DNA from: Aurelia coerulea
Taxonomy: Eukaryota; Cnidaria; Scyphozoa; Semaeostomeae; Ulmaridae
Reading direction: 5' to 3'
DNA: 64,000 nucleotides
NCBI GenBank assembly: GCA_039566865.1
Contig: CM076960.1
Coordinates: 12,128,501-12,192,500, forward strand
Part shown: one piece after another, positions 34,709-45,689 of the stretch
Position numbering within the stretch: the first letter of the stretch is position 1
Layout: the number at the start of each line of letters is the position of its first letter
Position numbers and translations under genes: made by a program
Notes under the pieces: generated by a model
The model's database searches: none
What the model was told of the DNA's origin: nothing
What the model saw: only the letters and a program-made list of their open reading frames with translations

Positions 34709-35610
34709 CTAGGTTGGACAACTATACGCCTATCATGGTAATTCCTGCTCTATCAAAAGTTATCAGATCATTTATAATCAACTGTCCCAGCACCTTGAAT
34801 CGAACGGCCTGTTGTGCCCACATCAGTTTGGGTTTAGACAAGGAACATCTACGCAACATGCAGTGACCTTTCTGTCAGAAAAGTTTAGACAGAACGTTGA
34901 AAAAGGGCTACTTAGTGGTGCTGTCTATATTGACCTCCGTAAAGCCTCCGACACAGTACGTCATGCAACCTTGCTGGAAAAATTGCCAAGTTATGGAATA
35001 GATGATGTGGAATTACAATGGATAGGTGATTATCTCTTTTATAGGAAACAATAAGAAATATTTTGATAGCACCAGCTCATGCGAAGAAAACGTTATATGT
35101 GCTGTCCCACAAGGATCCATCCTGGGATCCCTTCTCTTTGGGCTGATAATCAACGACATCCATATTCCGCTCACTGACAGTCAGTGATGCTGGCATTATA
35201 TTATATGCCGACGATACTGTTTTATATTATGGAAGAAAGAAGTCAAATGAAATAGAACATTTACTTAACAGTGAACTGAAGAAAGTTGCAGACTGGCTTG
35301 ATGAAAATAACTTGTTCATTAACTTGAAAAAAGGTAAAACTGAATTTGTGCTGTATGGATCACATCAAAAGTTGCCCAAACTGCCAAACGTGGACATTAA
35401 AATCTACAATCAAACTATTAATGAGACAAAATCATCCAAGTACCTTGGTGTAGATTTCGATAACCATCTGAACCTTCATCTACATTTGGAAAATTTGTAC
35501 AAAAAAGCTTCAGCCAGGGTAAACTTTTTATCTCGTATTCGCGAAAAAGTCATCCCTTATGTAGCAGAATTGATATTCAAAACAATGATATTTTCTATGT
35601 ATTCGTAATT
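34709..35610 (+). pseudogene. LINE reverse transcriptase fragment, frameshifted, head-to-head
   Basis: Early RT motifs (QFGFRQGTSTQHA, then IDLRKASDTV where DLSKAFD is usual), VPQGSILG near 35100 and LYADDTVLYYG near 35200 lie in different frames separated by stops. The last open part (35312-35608) contains SSKYLGVDFDNHLN. The lineage differs from the two minus-strand copies. Non-functional. Confidence 0.85.
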
Positions 35611-36469
35611 TCTGCCGTCAATGCAATTTTACTGAAAGCACACCAATGAAACTTTTCCTGTCGTTCTCACGTCACACTTTTGTCTGTAAAACGTCTAACT
35701 ACGATCTGATGGACCAAACAACAAATTCTGAGAAGGAAAGTGGATTTAGGTCGGAATCAAACTGCTACAACAGACCTGTATACCGTATTGACAGCGTTGT
35801 TTTTAGTTTTCCAGCGTTTTGCGGTATTTTGCTATTTTTTGATGCGGTATTGCGGTATTTGGTGTCTTTTTCGTGCGGTATTGCGGTATTGGGACCCCCC
35901 CCGAAGTACCCCTCTTTGAGCTGTTTGAATTTTTTTGGTTAGCCTTTTATTAATCAATGGAAACCATGCACTGCATGCATAGTCAAAGTGGGGCTGGATT
36001 AGAGCATTTGCTAGTAACCTGCGAAGAGAGAAGTCAAAAAAATTTTGCTTTCTATAGCAGGTAAAGTTAGGTAAAGTGAGAAGGACTCCTGCTTTCCTCG
36101 AACCTCGACCATGTCTCTATTGGGCCCCTTAGGCCTGAAGCATTCCGTTTTCTACATCGCAAGTTTCTCAGAACTTGTTCGTCTGCCAGTGCCAGTCGAA
36201 AGTAATTCAGTTCATCGAGGCCTAGTTGCATTCTTTGGACATTTTTAGGTTACCAAAAATTCACTGTTGAAAGAATTATTACAGGGCCCTTCATAACCAC
36301 TTTCATTGCTTTCATTTGGTTGCTTTGCAAGTTGTAAAATTGAGCCAAAAACAGCCATCTGAAAGCATATTTTTGAAGTATGGAAGGGGCCCAAGAGGGC
36401 CCTTGCTGATGGGGGCCCTTCGGGCCCCAGCCCGGTAGCCCGACTAGCCAGTCCGCCCCTGTTAGCAGT

Positions 36470-37122
36470 TGTTGTGAAGTCAGTAGATATTAGCAAGAGC
36501 TATTAATTTCAATAAACTGCTGAAATTCTCATATTATTTTTTGCTTCAATTAGCTGCTTGGTATACAATGATAAAAGCACAGGTGCAGTACATAACATTC
36601 AGAATATAAAAGGCCACAGTACCCTGAACAAACAACAGGAAGCAGTTTTAGTTATTTTGTTGCAGCTTTGAATGCCACCTATTTACAGACGCTTGACTGT
36701 ATACAATGGTGTTGAAAAGTTTCTTCTGTAAATAATATACATCCTGCTTTGCTGGGATATTCTACACATTTTGAATATGTTAATTCTGAAATGGGACTTC
36801 TCAACCTTTTACTTATGCCCAAATAATATCCAGGGGAAACTCTTCTAAAGAAACTTTCAAAACGTGCCCAAAATCATGAGAAAATTTCCCCAACATCTCT
36901 GCCTTACATGGGCCTTACAGCAATGACTTCTGCACACTTTAGCACATGTGTGGAGACATGCTCTTGGGAGAATGAATGAGTCTCCCCCTGGTATCACTAA
37001 CCTATTCAGGGGGATTCCACCCTTCCAAGAGGACAAAATACATGAATACATGTGAGTGTCATCATTTTTAAGAAGGAAAACCAAGGAAAATTTGCTCATT
37101 TTTTTCACTCTTTTTTGAAGGT
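36470..37122. other. No gene; includes a short dispersed repeat
   Basis: 36892-36980 resembles 19381-19470. Nothing else recognised. Confidence 0.5.
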
Positions 37123-37132
37123 CTTTTGAAGG

Positions 37133-37318
37133 TGAAGGTGAAGGTGAAGTTGCGTTTTTCAGCGCCAAGCGCTGGGATCGCAGAAATAGAGCAGACCTAA
37201 TCGAGTCCGCGACCCCTGTCATGACGCTCAAGTGATGGGGTCCTACCGGGTATCGAACCCACTCCGCCTGACTGTTCTGGCTGCAAAGTCAGAGGATTAC
37301 ACCACTGCGCCACAACAC
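37133..37318 (-). mobile_element. Intact tRNA-derived SINE, 186 bp
   Basis: On the minus strand, TGGCGCAGTGG (A box, 37302-37312) and GGTTCGATACCC (B box, 37248-37259) form a tRNA-like head. A body follows with GATCCCAGCGCTTGGCGC and a 3' tail of (TTCACC)n. The exact 10-bp duplication CTTTTGAAGG flanks it (37123-37132 and 37319-37328), the signature of LINE-driven insertion. It is the reference copy for the SINE split at 15754/17535. Confidence 0.92.
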
Positions 37319-37328
37319 CTTTTGAAGG

Positions 37329-38868
37329 GGCTCTCTGCAACAAATCTCCCACATCCACAGGAATGAATGGCAATAAAAGCCCGGCAAATTGCAGAGCCTA
37401 ATTGAGCATATTGGCAATAAAACAAGACAGCTTTCATTCTTATTGCTTTGATATTCAAGGGAGCAGTCATGGTCTTCCAAATGGGGATTCTTTTCTCAAC
37501 TTACCTAGTGATTTTTCCTATACCAAAAGTTGAAAGTTTCTCATAAGACTTTCTTACCAAGGTTTCTTAAGAAAATGATTGTACTGTAATTGGAGCGTAT
37601 AATTCAACTTTTTGCCAACAGAATGCCAGAATGGTAACAGTCTGAGAGGCACCCCTAACCCAAAGAATCTGCCCCCTTGCTTGATTGGAAACTTTGTTGT
37701 GTGCACCAAAGAACCTCAGTGCAAGATTTCAGGGACAAGAGTAGTAAAACGATTAGCCCTTGTTTATATACAATAGACTTTGTTGTGAATTTCATAATGA
37801 TTCCAGTGAAGCCCCCTGGGTGGGAGCTCCAATGATTCTTGTTATTAGAATATTCTGCTTTGGGGGCAATGTTTTTATTGAAAATTTTTCAAAAAGAGTA
37901 AGTTACAAGATCTTGTGATAAATAATTATTCTCATACCGGATGTTCCTAAGGCTTTGAAATTCTTATTTTGCTAAATGTTCACAGAAAGAGGGTTTAACA
38001 AAAAATTCTCTGAAACAAGTTAGGAATTTCTTTTTCCTAGATCCCTGGATGGAGGTACATATTAACATGTTGAGGGTACAGGTATGTGCCACTCATACAG
38101 GTGGGTTTTCTGACCCAACATTCTCCTACAAGGATCTTTTTTAGCAGATTTTGCTGAAACATGGGTAGGATTATTGGCTGAAATTGACAGAACAATTGTT
38201 AAAAATTGGTAGTTTTCCATCAAGCATCATCATAAAAAGTTGGGTCTGAAAGCAAATTCGGGCAATTCCATCCTTAAGTCACTCTACCTCCCCCCAGGCC
38301 AGAGCCACACATAATACATTCTGGTATCAATTGCCCCAATTGGGATATTGTGTTGCAAGTATGTTCCCAAAAAAGTGTTCCACAAGTGAGAATCTGTCAA
38401 TACAGTATTGCTCAGGCATCTGGCAGCCCTGTGGCTGTAACAAAGATTGCAGCTTGAAAGACAACGTTCCCCTTATTTGCTGCAGTGCGAACAATATCCT
38501 TCCTTTTTACTGAATATGGCTGATGGAAGGTTGTTCTTCAACCGATCCACGGTCTCTCGGCACTCGTATTTAGCAGCGGGCCTAGCTAGCACTCTCTAGC
38601 AGTGTCGGGCAATAACTGCTTTTCATTGAAAGAGCATTGTCGCGTTAGCACCAAATTCTAAATTAACTTTCCACAAACTGAACAATGGCAGTATCATTTC
38701 CAAGATAAGACGTTGAAGCAAAGCATTCATGAATGCATAATCGGCGAAGTGAAATGCTGGAAGAATGACAAGACATCTCGCCCCTCCATCTCCTTCTTTG
38801 TGCCTTTTGAACGCAACGCGCGAATTCGCCGCTCGCGAAGACAAACGAAAATGAGGCTTTCATTTCTA
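37329..38868. other. No gene recognised
   Basis: Single-copy-looking AT-rich DNA. Overlapping minus-strand frames at 38623-38915 show no domain or splice signals that I trust. Confidence 0.45.
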
Positions 38869-39425
38869 TAGACAGGGTTTTTTCTCAAAAAAACTGGCAA
38901 AGTAGCTAACCTCAAATTTCATTTTGTATTTTCACTAAATTGACTATGGAGATTTCAAATCCAAGATGGGCCAAAAAAATTTTGACCGGAAGTCAACTTT
39001 TTTAGTGACGTCATCAACTTCGAGAAAATGTACTTATAACCGCTCTAAATTTTTTCTCGTAACTACTACTGCCAAACAAATTGCATATTTAAATAGCACA
39101 CAGTCAGAGCTTTCGAATGATGTATAGATTTACTATTTTTGCTCGCATTTGATTTATAGGTATGACGTCATCATTCATTTGTGACGTCATCCATGTTTAT
39201 GAATAAGTAGCAATAGTACAGCAGCTTGTTGTGATAAAAGCATGATACTTGGTGAACATATGCGGTTGGACAAGCTGAAAAATATTGGATATAGAGCCAC
39301 TTCAAAATATGCCCCCAAATGCTATTTTTAGACAGGGGTACTAGAGCCCAGTCCCCCAAAGAGAAAAACTGCTGTTACTAATAAGCAAAGTGACGAATAA
39401 ATACAATACTTGGTATTCTTAACTA

Positions 39426-39719
39426 GAATGGCAAACGGTCAGAGAACTTAGTGACATGGAAACCGCCAGGATGGTGTACAGGTCAATTAATGAGGAAGCT
39501 CCCAATTACCTTGCAACTTTGTTCGAGAGGTTGTCGGATAATAGTATTAGAGTGCTTCGAAATACAAATACAGACCTGAAGCTGCCTTTCCTAAAAACGT
39601 CCAGTGGTCAACGGTGCTTTGCTTATAGAGGAGCACGATTATGGAATAGCCTTAACGCTGATGTCAAGACAGCGTCGACCTTAAATCGATTCAAAGCTGC
39701 ATATAAAACCAGCCAGTAA
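39426..39719 (+). pseudogene. LINE reverse-transcriptase C-terminal fragment
   Basis: Open frame with ARMVYRSINEEAPNYL, FLKTSSGQRCFAYRG and ARLWNSLNADVKTA, the standard C-terminal tail of CR1-like reverse transcriptases, ending in a stop at 39719. About 90 codons only; 5'-truncated. Confidence 0.8.
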
Positions 39720-40402
39720 TCTTTTCGGTTGAACTCCTTATTTACATACCAGTTTTATTTTCATCTTTATCGTTACTTGTAAATTTTGATTAGATATCTT
39801 TATTTTGTTATTAATTTACAGGGCAATTTGGAAATCAGTATTTAACTGTATATTTAACCCTGTTTAAAGAATTTAAAATGATGAATGAAAAAATGATGTT
39901 CTTAGCAAATTTGACACGCTGAAAAACGTGGAATACACGGCCATTCCAAAATCCCATCCCCCCCAAGCTATTTTTAGACAGGGGCTCAAGTCTAATTCCC
40001 CAAAATGAAAAACTGCCGTAATTGATAAAAACACGACGGATAGATACATTACTTCGTAGTCCTGGCACGTTTTACACGCTGAGAAATATGGAGCATACGG
40101 CCATTCCTAAATGTTCCTCAATGCTTTATTTAGACTGCGGCACTTGGGAATAATCCCCCAAACCAAAAAATTGACGTAACTATTGAACTTTGCAATCTGA
40201 AGTTACACAAAATTTGTTCTACGAAGGCAGTCTGCACTAGCCAGCTGAGTTGGTTCATTTGAAAACTGAATACGAAAGGCTATCCATTGAAGGAAAAGGG
40301 TTGCTAAACTACGGTGAGAGGCCTAAGAAAGGCGCAGCAGTCTCCATTACATTTGTACATGGAGGTACAGGGAAGTCTGGTATTGGCACATTTGCATCAT
40401 CT

Positions 40403-42076
40403 CAGTGGCGTAGCCAGGGTCCTGTCTTTGGGGGGGCAAGATGCGAGCGAAGCGAGCAACAATTGGGGTCCGGGGGCTTGCCCCCGGAGAATTTTCGGGG
40501 GCCACGCCCTTTAGAATGCCGGAAACACCCTCTTTTAGACAAAGTCACCCAGAATCGAAGAATAAAAGGGCTAAGTTCATTAAAGTTGCAGATGAAAATT
40601 TAGGTACTTGGAGTTGCCTACTCCCAGGACAAAAACAAGAATATGCCTGAACAAAACAAGCAGATGAAATAGGTTCATTAAACTTTCGATGCCATTTTAA
40701 AAAGCAATCAATGACAGACTCTAATGTTACTGCTAACATCAGAATACCCATGTCATGCGTGGCAGATTGATTGGAACACTTGTCAGCAGAAGGGTTGATT
40801 GACCCATCGAGGGCCAACGAAGAATGCTAAGGGTTTGGGCCCATGAAGCAGGAATTATACCATCGTTCGCCAACTTCAATTTTTATTCGTCTGTCGTCTC
40901 TTATCAACACGCTAGAAAAACAGCAAATGCTCGTGCAATTGAATGGTGACGTTTAGTGAGCATAAGAAACAAAGCGATTGCAGCGGTGTGGCCAGGATGA
41001 ATAAAGTGGGGGTATGACAACGAGAGGGCCTGGGGGCGAAGCCCCCAGGAAAATGTTTGTGGCCACGCCCTTTAATGTGGCTTAGAATTCATCTCCCATT
41101 ATCATGCTTGCCTTCAGCGACAAGGAAACCTTGATCGTTTTGTAACAGTTATCCTATGAATCAGAGCACGAGTAAATTTTTGAAGAAAGACCCTTTACTT
41201 TGGCTTAGAATGCATCTCCCAATATCATGCCCATGCTTGCCTTTTGCGACAAGGAAGCCTTGATCATTTTGTGACGGTTATTGTGTGAATCAGAGCACGA
41301 GGAAAGTTTTTGAAAAAGATCCTTTACTTTGGCTTAGAATGCGTCTCCCAATATCATACTTGCCAGTGCCAAGATTTGAAATTTATCGGAAAATTCTTTC
41401 CCAACCTATACCCAGCTATTTTCTCTTCGGTTTCCGAAGAAATTTTTGAGAAGCGCACATTGACTTTCATGGCATTTTCGAAAAGAAGGGCACTGTCGAT
41501 AAAAATTAAGGAAGGCATAAATAAATGCTAGATGCATCTGGGAGTGTAGAAATCGCGATGAAGTAGACCCGAAGTAAACAAGTGGCAGCATGTTGCCAAA
41601 GACGAAAAGTGTAAATACACATAGAAGTGCGAGCGAAGCGAGCAGAAATTTCTGAGAAGCACTTAATTTGATTTATGTTTTTTCCCAAATAGATGCAATA
41701 CACATACACAGTTAAAGGGGTGCCTAAGTCGGGTTCAGTGATTCTAAGAAAGCTGCAATGCCTGGACGTGATAACAATCCAAGCGGTAGTATGATGTTAT
41801 ACGAGACATGCTATGATAGATGTTTGGAATTGTGAGCGAAGCGAGCAAAAATGTTTACTATCCTTGTTGACTTAAACGATGCGAAGATGCCATTCATTAG
41901 TTAAAGGGATTGACTTCCTTGTCCCTGTTTGACATTTACAAACAGCGCTGCGACAACTGTTTGCGGTAAATACAACCTTCAGTTTTTCAACGGATTTGGA
42001 CGAATCACGAAAACCACCTTTGCCGATGATTGGGGGGCGGCCGCCCCCCCCCTTGCCCCCCCTGGCTACGCTATTG
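40403..42076. mobile_element. hAT-type element G, 1,674 bp
   Basis: Ends CAGTGGCGTAGCCAGG / CCTGGCTACGCTATTG with the 8-bp duplication CATCATCT (40395-40402 and 42077-42084). Carries two GGGGGC/GCCCCC hairpins (about 40470-40490 and 41029-41053), three GCGAGCGAAGCGAGC-type words (near 40444, 41624, 41830) and a tandem array at 41068-41365. No transposase frame. Confidence 0.93.
41068..41365. repeat. Tandem ~125-bp units inside hAT G
   Basis: Units start at about 41068, 41191 and 41320 with CCCTTTA...TGGCTTAGAAT, contain GACAAGGAA(A/G)CCTTGATC and end in GAATCAGAGCACGAG. The third is partial. A related unit occurs in hAT F near 30223. Confidence 0.85.
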
Positions 42077-42129
42077 CATCATCTACGTCCAGTGGAAGCC
42101 TACAAGAAGACAATGGACAGCGGGGTCTA

Positions 42130-42825
42130 CGAGGGGCTGTCTTGACGGACCTTTGGACGGCCTTCGATTGTATAAATCATGAATTATTGTTTGCAAAACT
42201 GAATACATATGGCTTCAGTAGATCTGCCTTGCTGCTTATGAATAGCTAAATCACTGACAGGAAGCAGAGGGTAAATGTCATTGATTCATTCAGCACATAG
42301 ACAGAAACCATCCTGGGAGTACCGCAATGTTCGATCTTGGGACCCCCTTTTTAACATATACCTGAATCACCTTTTTGTGTTCCTGGAGGAGACCGAAATC
42401 TGTAATTATGCAGACAACACAACTATTTATGCGTGTGGTCCTAAAATCGAAAATGTCACCATGCAATTAGAGGATGAAGCTCTTAAATAACTGGATGTTT
42501 TCCAAACAATGGTATGAAGCTAAATGAAGACAAATGCCATTTAATGATTTTTGGTGCAAAAGGAAATAATGAAATATCAATCAAAGTAGGCGAGGCCTTG
42601 TGTGGAAGAAAGCACTGAGGAGATTATTCTCCGTTTAACTTTCGATCAATTACTTTCTTTCAAACAACATGTCAAGTCTCTCTGTAAAAAAGCTGGCTAA
42701 AAACTCCATGCTCTTGCTCGAATATCACGTTACATGGGCTCTGAAAAACTGCAGCAGTTAATGAGGGCATTTGTTTCATCTGATTCCAGCTACTGTCCCC
42801 TGTCTGGATGTTCTATGATAGAGCT
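42130..42825 (+). pseudogene. LINE reverse-transcriptase fragment with many stops
   Basis: Traces include motif A as DLWTAFDCINHELL, a VPQCSILG-like motif B near 42320, a NYADNTTIYACG box near 42400, and RISRYMGSEKLQQLM in the thumb near 42715-42760. Several frameshifts and stops make it clearly dead. Confidence 0.8.
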
Positions 42826-42951
42826 TTGAATCATAGAATAAATCTTTTCCAGTTCCGAAGTTAGTTACAGCAGCTGTTCACTTTGGGGGATTTGTCTCTA
42901 GTATCCTTGTCTAACAATAGCATTGGGGGGCATTTTTGAAGTGGCTCTATA

Positions 42952-43382
42952 AAGTAAGTACCCGCAAATAAGAAACCCCCTTGAATACGAAACAGGCCTC
43001 ATTTTCTTCAAAAAAGGCTCCTTTAATAAGATACAATTTTAGGTCTGAAATTTAAATGTTTCTTATTTTCAGGATTGCTATAGTTTGTTCCTGAATGCCA
43101 AAAGATATTCCCATAAATGACTGTGGTAGAATGTAGTATTCTCAAAACAGAATAAACATTTTCAAAATTAAAGATTCACACCACAACAACGTAACATGGT
43201 AAAATGTACCATCAAGGTTAAATACACACGCATGTATGGTACTGTCATATGCCTTCACTTGACTTAACTTGATTACCTATGCATAAGAAACTTTGACCCT
43301 GATCATGAAAAGGTCTCTTTAATTAAAAAACTCTCTGAGGCCTCAATTTAAAAAGTAGTTTCTTATTTGAGGATACCCGCTG
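42952..43382. mobile_element. Small MITE with TA flanks
   Basis: Inverted ends GTA(C/T)CC(G/T)CAAATAAGAAAC lie just inside the borders. Flanking TA (42950-42951 and 43383-43384) and the surrounding parent repeat (CTCTATATCCAAT) are restored by excision. Confidence 0.7.
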
Positions 43383-43697
43383 TATCCAATATTTTTCAGC
43401 TTGTCAAACTGCCTCGATTATCATGCTTTTATCACAAAAATCTGCTGTACTATTGCTACTTCAGCGGGGGGGGGGGAGGAGGGGGGCGTGTATTCCATAT
43501 TTTTCAGCGTATCAAATTTGCTAAGAATACCAAGTACAGCAGCTTTTCACTTTGGGGGATTTGTCTCTAGTACCCCTGTCTAAAAATAGCATTTGGGGAC
43601 ATATTTTGAAGTGGCTCTATATCCAATATTTTTCAGTTTGTCAAACTGCTTATATTCACCAAGTATCATGTTTTTATCACAACAATCTTCTGTACTA

Positions 43698-44576
43698 CCG
43701 GGTGCGCCAAAATAAACTATGCATTTTTGCCAGGCCACGGTAAATCGTACACTGGATTGATTTTGAAGATTTGTGACTTAATCTTTAGCAGAAAGCCTGA
43801 ATTAAATTCTAGGACTTTTTGCAATTTTTTCCATTTTCAATTTTTAAAACTAGAGATGAGTTTCTTAAAATTTTCATTTTCGAAAACACTGAAAACGATC
43901 AAAAAACGTTGATCAAATTTTCTAAAGACTCATCATGAATGGACAAAAAAGAAAATGTTTTCAGCGTGATTTGGGGATTTGGAAATTGATCATTGTAAAC
44001 TTCAGCACGATTGTTATTTCAAAGATTGGCTTGTTGCGAAATTCTGCAGTAGTTGCAATAAAGTGCCGCCCCAATCAAAAATGTATCAAAACTCCATGCT
44101 TGCTGGCCCCATGACTCTTCCTCGCTTGTCTTTTAACCCCCTTGATACTTGATACAGGAACACAGCCTGCAGCAAAGCATAAATTCAATGACATTACAAA
44201 AGAGAAGAAATTTCTTTATATTCTTGAAAATATTATTACATTTCTCACAAGATAGTACAAACTCTCGTACAGCAGCTTACAATTAGTCGATTTCTAAATC
44301 CCAAATCACCACAAAAAAGTTTTCACTTTGTCCATTCATGTCGATTCTTTAGAAAGCTTGATCGACGTTTTTTGATCGTTTTCAGTGTTTTCGAAAACAA
44401 AAATTTTAAGAAACTCGCTTGTAGCTCTAAAAACTGAAAACAGAAAAATTTGCAAAATATCCTAGAATCTAATTCAGGCCTTCTGCTAAAGAACAAGTCA
44501 TAAATTTTCAAAATCGGTCTTGTGTACGATTTATCGTGGCCTGCCAAAAGTGCACAATTTATTTTGGCGCACCCGG
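43698..44576. mobile_element. TA-flanked element with ~300-bp TIRs, 879 bp
   Basis: TIRs begin CCGGGTGCGCCAAAATAAA and extend about 300 bp each side. TA flanks (43696-43697, 44577-44578). It lies in the right arm of the 6-kb element; the left arm has an intact single TA at the matching position (about 39227), confirming the target. The mirrored frames in the arms are not genes. Shares its CCGGGTG start with 17837-18701. Confidence 0.9.
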
Positions 44577-44944
44577 TATTGCTACTTATTCATAAACATG
44601 GATGACGTCACAAATGAATGATGACGTCATACCTATAAATCAAATATGAGCAAAAATAGTAAATCTATACATCATTCAAAAGCTGACTGTGTGCTATTCA
44701 AATATGCAATTTGTTTGGCAGAAGTAGTTACGAGAAAAAATTTAGAGCGGTTATAAGTGCATTTTCTCAAAGTTGATGACGTCACCAAAAAAGTTGACTT
44801 CCGGTCAAAAAATTTTTTGACCCATCTTGGATTTGAAATCTCCATAGTCAATTTAGTGACTTTGCCAGTTTTTTTGAGAAAGAACCCTGTCTACTAGGAT
44901 TTTCGAACATCGCACGAAAAAGTTATTCCTGGACATAATTCACG

Positions 44945-45300
44945 TAACGTGAAATTTTGAGAGCTATATCTTATTTGTAGCGTTCCTGAGAAATTCTTGA
45001 ACATAGGCCAATTTTCGAAGGAAAGAAATTCGATGTAACGCTGATCCCTGATGAGATTTTAACCAAATGCAGAAAAAGAAATGTGAAGTGGGGCCTCTCG
45101 AATTGATTCGTGGTAAAACCAGCTCTGTATCTTTATTAGTCGAATATCCATTTTTATTTTCGTGAAGGTACTCGAAAAGTTATCTCGAACGCCTTGTTTT
45201 CAGTCATGTGATCGGAATACGGCGATATCATAAGAGTGGAAATGGAAGATTTGCGGGTTTCCCTGTGCTTTATACAAAGATTTGACTCGTATGCTCGTTC
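44945..45300. repeat. Dispersed ~370-bp repeat, copy 2 (copy 1 at 14085-14455)
   Basis: Follows copy 1 in the same orientation with indels. Confidence 0.75.
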
Positions 45301-45429
45301 AGTTCCACACATCAGTTGCACACAAGAGGGAACAGAGAAGAAAACAAGACAAGAAAACAAGACAAAGATCAAAACAAGGTAAATAAATACGTAATCAAAA
45401 GATGATACAGGTTACAAATGAGAATAAAT

Positions 45430-45565
45430 TGAAAATAGTTTAAGGATTTCCTTTATCCAAAATAAATAGTTTGTTAACCTATATTTTCCCAGTACTGGAG
45501 TTTCTTAATTTTTTGGCGATCTGAGAATTGAGTATGGGCAGTTTCTTATAAAAAATTACATGTTT
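45430..45565. repeat. Dispersed repeat (second copy 48865-48985)
   Basis: Both contain AAGGATTTCCTT, AATTTTTTGGCGATCTGAGA and TTTCTTATAAAAAAT in the same order. Confidence 0.75.
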
Positions 45566-45689
45566 CTCGAAAAACGGCCCCTCTCTCATAAAAATTACAT
45601 CGAAATTCTATGACCTCAAATTAAGCAGAATTACTTGGTCTCATAAATTACCTCGATTGGTGGTACTACACCCCCCCCCCTTTTTCTGA

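Larger units (their letters stand above)
31742..35914. mobile_element. TIR element with GCGGTATT arrays, 6-bp target duplication
   Basis: TIR GAGGGGTACTTCGGG at both ends, flanked by TTTGAG (31736-31741 and 35915-35920). Subterminal DNA at both ends repeats GCGGTATTGCGGTAT. The target is a LINE reading frame, which validates the insertion. No transposase was recognised; three LINE fragments occupy the interior. Six-base duplications occur in several superfamilies, so class is open. Confidence 0.8.
31338..36062 (-). pseudogene. LINE reverse-transcriptase C-terminus split by a 4.2-kb DNA element
   Basis: The minus frame 31741-31338 (from NKCVRFCLSMNNR through LSYLGPKIWNNL) is a reverse-transcriptase C-terminus. 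The preceding stretch (HFDYACSAWFPLINK) is found in the right frame at 36062-35921, beyond the DNA element. Skipping the element and one TTTGAG copy makes the two parts contiguous in frame. The copy is 5'-truncated near 36062 and has its own stop. Confidence 0.85.
29834..36461. mobile_element. hAT-type element F, 6,628 bp, swollen by nested insertions
   Basis: TIRs CAGGGGCGGACTGGC / GCCAGTCCGCCCCTG with the 8-bp duplication TTAGCAGT (29826-29833 and 36462-36469). It carries the module CCCTTTACTTTGGCTTAGAA near 30223, shared with hAT G. Nested inside are a LINE (31338-36062), within it a TIR element (31742-35914), and within that three LINE fragments. No transposase survives. Confidence 0.9.
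38869..44893. mobile_element. 6-kb TIR element, 3-bp CTA duplication, hosting four or more insertions
   Basis: TIR TAGACAGGGTT begins arms of about 490 bp (38869-39360, and about 43540-43697 plus 44577-44893), flanked by CTA (38866-38868 and 44894-44896). Internally both arms continue into diverged tandem units of about 150 bp (TATTTTTCAG, TTTAGACAGGGG, CCCCAAA words). Insertions include LINE tails (39426-39719, 42130-42825), hAT G, a TA MITE (42952-43382) and a TA palindromic element (43698-44576) whose empty site survives in the left arm. CTA resembles the TWA duplications of PIF/Harbinger. No transposase was seen. Confidence 0.8.

Noticed and set aside
37133..37318. Functional tRNA gene
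   Set aside because: A and B boxes are present, but the sequence continues into a SINE body with a simple-repeat tail and target duplication, and no cloverleaf acceptor stem was found.
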